Shown here: positions 51,653 to 57,406 of the stretch, in pieces
How positions within the stretch are numbered: position 1 is the stretch's first letter
Layout: each line of letters opens with the position of its first letter
The notes under the pieces: model-generated
Databases searched by the model: none
What the model saw: the letters and a program-made list of their open reading frames with translations, nothing else
What the model was told of the DNA's origin: nothing
Made by a program: the position numbers and the translations under genes
Source of the DNA: Methylobacterium tarhaniae
Lineage (GTDB): Bacteria > Pseudomonadota > Alphaproteobacteria > Rhizobiales > Beijerinckiaceae
Assembly: GCF_001043955.1 (NCBI RefSeq)
Contig: NZ_LABZ01000107.1
Location: forward strand, 1 to 57,406
Direction: 5' to 3'
DNA length: 57,406 nt

Positions 51653-53074
51653 ATGACCATCGAACCCGCGCGCGACGAGACCGAGACCCTGTTCCAGCCC
51701 GGCCGCACCTGCTGGTGCGTGGCGCGGGCCGAGCGGGTCGCGGTGATGATCGACTCCGCCGAGTATTTCGCCCGGCTGGAGGAGGCGCTGCGCCAGGCGC
51801 GATCCTCGATCCTGATCGTCGGCTGGGACTTCGACGGGCGCATCCGCCTGCGCCACGATGCGAGCCCGGAGGAGTCGCCGCCCCTCGGGCCGCTCCTGCG
51901 CGACCTCGCCGCGCGGCGGCCGGACCTCGCGGTGCGGGTGCTGGTCTGGAGCGTCGCGACGGTGCACGGGCCGGGCGCGACGCTGCCGCTCCTGTTCGGG
52001 GCCGAGTGGGAGGCGCATCCGCGCGTCGAGGTGCGCCTCGACACGCATCATCCGCTCTACGCCGCCCACCACCAGAAGCTCGTCTGCATCGACGACCGGA
52101 TCGCCTTCGCGGGCGGCATCGACCTCACGGTCGGGCGCTGGGACACCGTCGCCCACAGGGCGGGCGATTCCCTGCGCACCAATCCCGACGGCGAGCTCTA
52201 CCCGCCGGTGCACGACCTGCAGATGGCCGTGGACGGCGAGGCGGCCATACGGCTCGGGGAGCTCGCCCGCGAGCGCTGGCGCGCCGCCACCGGCGAGGTG
52301 CTGGCCCCGGTGAGCGGCGCCGGCCCGATCTGGCCGGCGGACCTGACGCCGCTTCTCACAGACGCCCCCGTCGCCATCGCCCGCACCATGCCGCTCCAGG
52401 GCGACGAGCCCTCGGTCGAGGAGGCGGCGGCGCTCACCGCCGCGGCCCTGGCGGCCGCGAAGGGGACGATCTACCTCGAGGCGCAGTACCTCACGGCCCG
52501 TTTCGTCGCCGACGCCCTCGCCGCCCATCTCGCTGCGGAGGCGGGGCCGGAGATCGTGGTGGTGCTGACGCGCCGCTCGCACAACTTCACCGAGCGCGTC
52601 GCCATGGGCACGCCGCGCGACCGGGTGCTGCGCACCTTGCGCGCCGCCGACCGGTTCGGGCGCCTGCTCGTCGCCTATCCGGTGGTGCCCGGACCCGACG
52701 GGGATTGCGAGATCGAGGTCCACGCCAAGCTCGTCCTGATCGACGACTGGTTCCTGCGCATCGGCTCCTCGAACCTCAACAACCGCTCCGTCGCCCTCGA
52801 CACCGAGTGCGACCTCGCGGTCGAGGCCCGCACCCCCGAGGAGCGCGCCGCGCTCCTCTCCCTTCGCGATCGCCTGGTGGCCGAGCATCTCGGGATGGCG
52901 CCCGACGCGATGGCCGCGGCGATCACGCAGGACGGCCTGATCGCGGCGATCCGGCACCACATGGGCGGGCCGCGCAGCTTGCGGGTCTGCGAGGTGCCGG
53001 AGGAGGAGGGCCTGCTCGATCCGCTGGTCAGCTCCGAGCTGCTCGACCCGGAACGGCCGTTCGGGACGGCGTAG
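51653..53074 (+). CDS. Phospholipase D-family protein (cardiolipin synthase-like, ClsB type)
   Basis: A 473-residue protein with two HxKxxxxD motifs: His140-Lys142-Asp147 (HHQKLVCIDD) and His357-Lys359-Asp364 (VHAKLVLIDD). GGIDLTVGRWDT and GSSNLNNRSVALDTECDLAV follow them. It begins with a helix that pairs with the barrel (SAEYFARLEEALRQARSSILIVGWDFDG) and has no membrane helix, like ClsB. It would transfer phosphatidyl groups or cleave phosphodiesters. GGAGGG lies 12 bases before the ATG. Its last 47 bp overlap the end of the convergent membrane-protein gene. Confidence 0.92.
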   Translation: MTIEPARDETETLFQPGRTCWCVARAERVAVMIDSAEYFARLEEALRQARSSILIVGWDFDGRIRLRHDASPEESPPLGPLLRDLAARRPDLAVRVLVWSVATVHGPGATLPLLFGAEWEAHPRVEVRLDTHHPLYAAHHQKLVCIDDRIAFAGGIDLTVGRWDTVAHRAGDSLRTNPDGELYPPVHDLQMAVDGEAAIRLGELARERWRAATGEVLAPVSGAGPIWPADLTPLLTDAPVAIARTMPLQGDEPSVEEAAALTAAALAAAKGTIYLEAQYLTARFVADALAAHLAAEAGPEIVVVLTRRSHNFTERVAMGTPRDRVLRTLRAADRFGRLLVAYPVVPGPDGDCEIEVHAKLVLIDDWFLRIGSSNLNNRSVALDTECDLAVEARTPEERAALLSLRDRLVAEHLGMAPDAMAAAITQDGLIAAIRHHMGGPRSLRVCEVPEEEGLLDPLVSSELLDPERPFGTA

Positions 53075-54071
53075 GGGGGCGGGCCGGCGCGGCCGATCCC
53101 TCCGCATCGCGCCACCGGAACACCGCCTCGGTCGCCGCGAAGGCGACGAGGCCGAGGGCCAGGGGGCCGAGGAAGTACAGGCACCGGAAGGCGATCAGCG
53201 GGCCGATCACGTCGGTCTTCGGCAGCAGGTGGACGACCACGCTCTCGATCACCCCGACGCCGCCGGGCACGTGGGTGATGAGCACCGCCGCGTTGGCGAT
53301 GACGAAGACCGAGGCCACCGCCAGGTAGCCGACATCCGAGACCGCCGACAGCACCTGGTGCAGGCAGGCCGAGACCAGGGCGAAGTTCACCGCGCCCAAG
53401 GACACCTGCGCGGCCGCGAGCGGGAGCGGCGGCATCTCGATCGACCAGCGCCGGAAGGTCAGCGGCTTGCGCCACCAGGCGGCGAGGCCGAGATAGGCGG
53501 CCACGCCGCCCGCGCAGGCGAGGCCCGCCGCCAGCACCGCGCCCTGTCCGAGGCCGGTCACCTCCCCGGCGAGGCCGGGATGGACCAGCACCGCGACGGC
53601 GCCGAGCGCCATCAGGCCGACTCCGACCGTGACGCCGCAGAACAGCACCGCCTTGGCGACATCCGCCGTGCCGAGGCCCCAGCGGGTATAGAAGCGGTAG
53701 CGGATCGCCCCGCTGCTCAGGCCCGCCAGGCCGATGCTGTGGCCGAGCGACAGGCTGATGAAGGCCGCGAGCGCCACCCGCCGATAGGGCAGGGGCTTGC
53801 CGGCGGCGCGCAAGGCGAGCCAGTCGATCCCGGTGAGGCAGAGATAGCTCGCGGCGGCGAAGCCCCCGGCGGCGGCGAGCCGGGCGGCCGGCAGCGCCCG
53901 CACCGATTCGACGAGCTGGCCCAGGCTGTAGCCGGCGAGCGTGCGGTAGAGCAGGTAGCCCCCGAGCGCGACGCTGAGAACGGTGAGGATGATGGTCCAG
54001 ATCCGCCGGCGCGAGGAGTGGTCTTCCCTGTCCTCGGCTCTGGCGTCGGTCTGTCCTGGGGCGTGCGTCAC
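53028..54071 (-). CDS. YbhN/UPF0104-type integral membrane protein
   Basis: A 347-residue membrane protein with about eight hydrophobic segments, homologous to the lysylphosphatidylglycerol synthase transmembrane region. Motifs include FAAASYLCLTGIDWLALRAAGKPLPYRRVALAAFI, SGAIRYRFYTRWGL, LPLAAAQVSLGAVNFALVSACLH and a periplasmic ITHVPGGVGVIESVVVHLLP. The function of YbhN proteins is unclear; they act around lipid or undecaprenyl-carrier transport. It starts four bases into the end of the EEP gene, so both are co-transcribed, and it overlaps the phospholipase gene tail-to-tail. Confidence 0.9.
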   Translation of the reverse strand: MTHAPGQTDARAEDREDHSSRRRIWTIILTVLSVALGGYLLYRTLAGYSLGQLVESVRALPAARLAAAGGFAAASYLCLTGIDWLALRAAGKPLPYRRVALAAFISLSLGHSIGLAGLSSGAIRYRFYTRWGLGTADVAKAVLFCGVTVGVGLMALGAVAVLVHPGLAGEVTGLGQGAVLAAGLACAGGVAAYLGLAAWWRKPLTFRRWSIEMPPLPLAAAQVSLGAVNFALVSACLHQVLSAVSDVGYLAVASVFVIANAAVLITHVPGGVGVIESVVVHLLPKTDVIGPLIAFRCLYFLGPLALGLVAFAATEAVFRWRDAEGSAAPARPPTPSRTAVPGRAARS

Positions 54072-54910
54072 GCGGGTTCCTCTCGGGGCACGGAGATGCG
54101 GGGGGCGGGCGCCGGCGCGAGGTCGAGGTCGGCGACGAGGGCCAGGTGGTCGGAGGCGACCCGGGCGAGCCTGCCGCCCAGCCTGCGCACCTCCCGCACC
54201 GCGACGCCGCGGCTGACGAAGACGTGGTCGATGCGCAGAAGCGGCAGCCGGGCCGGGAAGGTCGGCCGCGCCCAGGCTCGATGCGGCGGGCCTTGCGCGT
54301 CCGGCAGCCGGGCGGCGAGGCGGCGATGAATGCCCGAGCCCGGCAGGGCGTTGAAGTCGCCGAGCAGCACCACCGGGTCGCGGCAGGCCGGATCGCCGAG
54401 GAAGCGTGGGCCGAGGAGGGCGTCGGTCTGCGCGGCCCGCTCGCGCCGGTCGAGGCCGAGATGCGTCGTGACGACCTGCACCTCCGTCTCGCCGGCGGTG
54501 ATCGCGGCCCAGAGCGCGCCACGCGGCTCGAGCCCGGCCCGGCCCGGCAGGGCCTCCGCCCGCACCAGCCGGGAGGGGAGGGCGGTCAGGATCGCGTCGC
54601 CGTAGAGCTCCTCCATCACCCGCATCGCCGGGTGGAAGTGCGAGCGCATGCCGAGCTGTTCGGCGATCACCTTCGCCTGGTCGATCCCACCGCTGCGGGC
54701 GCGCCCGACATCGAGCTCCTGCAACGCCACCACGTCCGGCCGGCAGGCGGCGATCACCGCGGCGATGCGCTCCGGGGCGAGCCGGCCATCGGCGCCGAGG
54801 CAGCGGCGCACATTGTAGGTGAGGACGCGGAGCAACCGGAGGAGGCCTTCTGCCAGGGGTGAACCTCCCTCAACGGCCGAGCCTGCGGGAGGTTCGAGGC
54901 CTCCCGCCAC
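54068..54910 (-). CDS. Endonuclease/exonuclease/phosphatase-family protein (YbhP-like)
   Basis: A 280-residue EEP hydrolase. Motifs are LRVLTYNVRRCLGADGR, DVVALQELDV (metal-binding Glu), VVTTHLGLD, VVLLGDFNALPGSG (Asp-x-Asn) and a closing RVASDHLALVADLD (catalytic Asp-His). It would act on a phosphodiester such as a lipid headgroup or nucleic acid. The annotated start is GTG 54910; the conserved part begins only at about residue 27, so a later start is possible. With the phospholipase D and YbhN-like genes it forms the same trio as E. coli ybhP-ybhO-ybhN. Confidence 0.88.
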   Translation of the reverse strand: MAGGLEPPAGSAVEGGSPLAEGLLRLLRVLTYNVRRCLGADGRLAPERIAAVIAACRPDVVALQELDVGRARSGGIDQAKVIAEQLGMRSHFHPAMRVMEELYGDAILTALPSRLVRAEALPGRAGLEPRGALWAAITAGETEVQVVTTHLGLDRRERAAQTDALLGPRFLGDPACRDPVVLLGDFNALPGSGIHRRLAARLPDAQGPPHRAWARPTFPARLPLLRIDHVFVSRGVAVREVRRLGGRLARVASDHLALVADLDLAPAPAPRISVPREEPA

Positions 54911-55069
54911 GCTTCCCGGGAAACCGCAATGTTAGATCCTGAACGGATCCAGCCGGCGCGCGTTCTCTCCCGGCGCCGGAGGGACCAGGATGTTTGGCGG
55001 AGTGCTTGGCGGGACGCTTGGAACGGCGAGAATCGCGGCGGGGACGTGCCCGCGGCACGGATCGTCGCG

Positions 55070-56152
55070 ATGAGGATCGTGGTCTTCGGCCTGACGATCA
55101 GCACGTCCTGGGGCAACGGCCACGCGACCCTCTGGCGGGGCCTGTGCCGGGCGCTCGCCCGCCGCGGCCACAGCGTGGTGTTCTACGAGCGCGACCTGCC
55201 CTTCTATGCGCCCCACCGCGACCTGACCGAGATCCCGAACGGCCGCCTCGTGCTGTTCTCCGACTGGGAGGAGATCCGCGCAGGGGCCGCCCGCGACGTG
55301 GCGCAGGCCGACGTCGCGATGGTGACCTCCTACTGTCCCGACGCGCCGGCCGCCACCGACCTCGTCCTGGGGGCCAAGGCCCTGCGGGTGTTCTACGACC
55401 TCGACACGCCCGTCACCCTCGACCGGCTGCGCCGCGGCGAGGCGGTGGAGTATGTCGGCCCGGAGGGGTTCCGCGGCTTCGACCTCGTGCTCAGCTATAC
55501 CGGCGGGCCGGCTCTGGACGCGTTGCGCGACGACCTGGGCGCGGGCCGCGTGGCGCCGCTCTACGGCCATGTCGATCCGGAGGTGCACCGGCCGGCGGCG
55601 CCGCAGCCGCATTACGCCGCCGATCTCTCCTATCTCGGCACCTACGCCGCCGACCGGCAGGCCAAGGTCGTGTCCTGCCTCGTCGAGCCGGCGCGGCGGC
55701 GGCGGGACCGGCGCTTCCTGATCGGCGGGGCGCAATACCCGCAGGACTTTCCCTGGACCGACAACATCTACTTCGTGCGCCATCTGGGCCCGCAGGAGCA
55801 CCCGGCCTTCTACGCCTCCTCGCGCCTGACGCTCAACGTCACCCGGGCGGCGATGGCCGCCATGGGCTGGTGCCCCTCGGGCCGCCTGTTCGAGGCGACC
55901 GCCTGCGGCGCTGCCGTGATCAGCGACGCCTTCGACGGGCTCGACGCCTTCTACCGGCCGGGCGAGGAGATCCTGCTCGCCGAGACGCCCGACGCCGTGC
56001 TCGCCGCCCTCGACCGGAGCGACGCGGACTTGCGCCGCATCGCCGAGGCCGGCCGCGCCCGCACGCTCGCCGACCACACCTCCGCGCATCGCGCGGCGGA
56101 GCTGGAGGCGCTCCTCGACACCGCCCGGCACCCGATCGCGATGGAGGCGTGA
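55070..56152 (+). CDS. Glycosyltransferase, CgeB-like (paralogue of the 19-kb glycosyltransferase)
   Basis: A 360-residue GT-B protein. It begins MRIVVFGLTISTSWGNGHATLW with RGLCRALARRGHSVVFYERD. The C-terminal CgeB-like domain shows FVRHLGPQEHPAFYASSRLTLN, VTRAAMAAMGWCPSGRLFEATACGAAVISDAF and LADHTSAHRAAELEALL. It shares its start pattern, central layout and HRAAEL ending with the protein encoded at 18980-20068, which makes them paralogues. ATG 55070 is chosen because the family N-terminus begins there. The next gene starts six bases after its stop. Confidence 0.9.
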   Translation: MRIVVFGLTISTSWGNGHATLWRGLCRALARRGHSVVFYERDLPFYAPHRDLTEIPNGRLVLFSDWEEIRAGAARDVAQADVAMVTSYCPDAPAATDLVLGAKALRVFYDLDTPVTLDRLRRGEAVEYVGPEGFRGFDLVLSYTGGPALDALRDDLGAGRVAPLYGHVDPEVHRPAAPQPHYAADLSYLGTYAADRQAKVVSCLVEPARRRRDRRFLIGGAQYPQDFPWTDNIYFVRHLGPQEHPAFYASSRLTLNVTRAAMAAMGWCPSGRLFEATACGAAVISDAFDGLDAFYRPGEEILLAETPDAVLAALDRSDADLRRIAEAGRARTLADHTSAHRAAELEALLDTARHPIAMEA

Positions 56153-56158
56153 GACCGC

Positions 56159-56953
56159 ATGTGGGGAATCGTTCCGGCCGCCGGCCGCGGCAGCCGCATC
56201 CAGCCTCTCGCCTTCTCCAAGGAGCTGCTGCCGGTCGGCAGCCGCCTGCGCGACGGGGCCGAGCGGCCCTGTGCGGTGAGCGAGTACATCGTCGAGCGGA
56301 TGATCCGCGGCGGGGCCGACAAGATCTGCTTCGTGATCGCCCCGGGCAAGTCCGACATCGTCGAGTATTACGGCTCCGGCTACGGGCCCGCGCCGATCGC
56401 CTACGTGGTGCAGCCGCGCCCCGAGGGCCTGTGCGACGCGCTCTTCCGCGCCCTGCCGCTGATCGCCCCCGACGAGCCGGTGCTGGTGGGCCTGCCCGAC
56501 ACGGTCTGGTTCCCGGATGACGGGCTGGCGCTCCTGCCGGCGGACGGCCTGTCCTTCCTGCTCTTCCCGGTCGAGCGGCCGGAGCTGTTCGACGCCGTCG
56601 TGCTCGACGGCGACGCGGTGCGGGAGATCCAGGTGAAGCGCCGGGACGCCACGTCGTCCTGGGTCTGGGGCGCCTTCAAGCTGACCGGCCGCATCCTCGC
56701 CGAGCTGCACGTCCTCTGGCAGGCCCGGCAGTGCCGCGACGAGTATATCGGCACCCTCGTCAATGCCTGGCTCGCGGCCGGCGGCCGGGCGGTCGGGGTG
56801 CGCGCCGGCAGCGCCTATGTCGATACCGGCACCCTCCACGGCTACCGCGCCGCGATGGCGCTCCTCGGGGCGGAGGCTCCGGACGGGGAGGCGGCGGAGC
56901 GGCGGCTGTCGCTGGGCCATCCGCGGGGGGACGGGGCGCGGGCGATCCCGTGA
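56159..56953 (+). CDS. NDP-sugar nucleotidyltransferase
   Basis: A 264-residue sugar-phosphate nucleotidyltransferase of the RmlA/GalU-like family. The nucleotide-binding start is WGIVPAAGRGSRIQPLAFSKELLPV, followed by CAVSEYIVERMIRGGADKICFVIAPGKSDI. QPRPEGLCDALFRALPLI, the metal-binding GLPDTVWF and the acceptor-site GAFKLTGRILAELH are also visible. The C-terminus has VDTGTLHGYRAAMALL. It would make an activated sugar for the glycosyltransferases around it. Its stop overlaps the next gene's GTG by four bases. Confidence 0.9.
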   Translation: MWGIVPAAGRGSRIQPLAFSKELLPVGSRLRDGAERPCAVSEYIVERMIRGGADKICFVIAPGKSDIVEYYGSGYGPAPIAYVVQPRPEGLCDALFRALPLIAPDEPVLVGLPDTVWFPDDGLALLPADGLSFLLFPVERPELFDAVVLDGDAVREIQVKRRDATSSWVWGAFKLTGRILAELHVLWQARQCRDEYIGTLVNAWLAAGGRAVGVRAGSAYVDTGTLHGYRAAMALLGAEAPDGEAAERRLSLGHPRGDGARAIP

Positions 56954-57406
56954 GGCCTCTCACCATCCTCGGCGTCGCCTACCCGTTCGCGCCGGTGAGC
57001 CCCGACGCGGTCGGCGGGGCCGAGCAGGTCCTGGCCCGGCTCGACGCCGCCCTGGTGGCGGCGGGCCACCGCTCGGTGGTGGTGGCGCGCACCGGTTCGC
57101 GGGTCGCCGGCACCCTGGTCGCGGTGCCGGCCGAGGAGGGGGCGATCGACGACGAGGTCCGGGCGCGGGGCCATGCCCGCCACCGCGCCGCCATCGCGAC
57201 GGCCCTGCGCGATCACCCGGTCGACCTGATCCACCTGCACGGGATCGATTTTTCGGAATACCTGCCCCCGCCCGGCGCGCCGGTGCTGGCCACCCTCCAC
57301 CTGCCCCCGTCCTGGTACCCGCCGGACGCGCTGCACCCGCGGCCGCCGGGCACCTGGCTCCACGGCGTCCCGGCGCCGCGGTCCGGCGCCCGGCACCTCG
57401 CTCCCC
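56950..57406 (+). CDS. Glycosyltransferase family 4-type protein, truncated by the window end
   Basis: At least 152 residues, starting at GTG 56950, which overlaps the TGA of the nucleotidyltransferase gene (GTGA). The sequence shows the N-terminal acceptor domain of a GT-B enzyme: LTILGVAYPFAPVSPDAVGGAEQV, LARLDAALVAAGHRSVVVART, HLHGIDFSEYL and a closing LATLHLPPSWY. The donor domain lies outside the window. The coupling implies that it uses the sugar activated by its neighbour. Confidence 0.85.
   Translation, partial: MRPLTILGVAYPFAPVSPDAVGGAEQVLARLDAALVAAGHRSVVVARTGSRVAGTLVAVPAEEGAIDDEVRARGHARHRAAIATALRDHPVDLIHLHGIDFSEYLPPPGAPVLATLHLPPSWYPPDALHPRPPGTWLHGVPAPRSGARHLAP

Overview
The window is a very GC-rich chromosomal segment of an alphaproteobacterium, most likely a Methylobacterium/Methylorubrum-type member of the Hyphomicrobiales. 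The evidence is the FlbT flagellin regulator, a CpdR-type single-domain response regulator, the lptB-rpoN-hpf-ptsN block, FtsEX opposite a zinc-ribbon gene, uniform codon bias and dense GC-type shadow frames. No rRNA, tRNA, CRISPR array, transposase or phage gene was seen.

Layout. (1) 1-2.4 kb: an RtcB-type RNA ligase gene carrying two opposite frameshifts, then a GhrA-like 2-hydroxyacid dehydrogenase. (2) 2.65-11.0 kb: a catabolic/import locus. A Dpp/Opp-type ABC importer and a class II aldolase on the minus strand diverge from an FCD-type GntR regulator, an acetylpolyamine-amidohydrolase/HDAC-like enzyme and a cupin. (3) 11.1-14.2 kb: a large flagellin with a repeated variable region, divergent from flbT. 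(4) 14.3-18.9 kb: a CPA1 antiporter, an FMN-dependent lactate dehydrogenase, a His/Met-rich exported miniprotein and an FGE-like protein. (5) 19.0-25.0 kb: a translationally coupled cassette of two glycosyltransferases and a B12-binding radical SAM protein, with two coupled SDR sugar epimerases upstream on the same strand. (6) 25.2-28.3 kb: opgH, then an HTH/PIN toxin-antitoxin pair. (7) 28.3-34.5 kb: PLP lyase, TspO, quinone oxidoreductase with divergent LysR, CpdR, Hpt and a zinc-ribbon membrane protein. (8) 34.7-41.8 kb: ftsEX, a YdcF-like protein, ptsN, hpf, rpoN and lptB. (9) 42.1-51.4 kb: amidase, a GGDEF-EAL sensor, a second amine-type locus (FAD amine oxidase, polar amino-acid ABC importer, divergent XRE-cupin regulator with twin operators) and a stand-alone EAL protein. 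(10) 51.6-54.9 kb: a phospholipase D/YbhN/EEP-nuclease trio resembling the E. coli clsB(ybhO)-ybhN-ybhP set. (11) 55.1 kb to the end: a second sugar cassette with a paralogue of the 19-kb glycosyltransferase, a nucleotidyltransferase and a third, truncated glycosyltransferase.

The strongest candidate for an undescribed system is the glycan or small-molecule pathway formed by blocks 5 and 11. They share paralogous glycosyltransferases, and together they supply NDP-sugar activation, epimerisation, B12/radical-SAM chemistry and glycosyl transfer. Blocks 2 and 9 each look like regulated uptake-and-breakdown loci for (acylated) amines and may work on related substrates. Housekeeping blocks 7 and 8 look ordinary apart from the missing lptC/lptA, the missing opgG and the points listed under findings.
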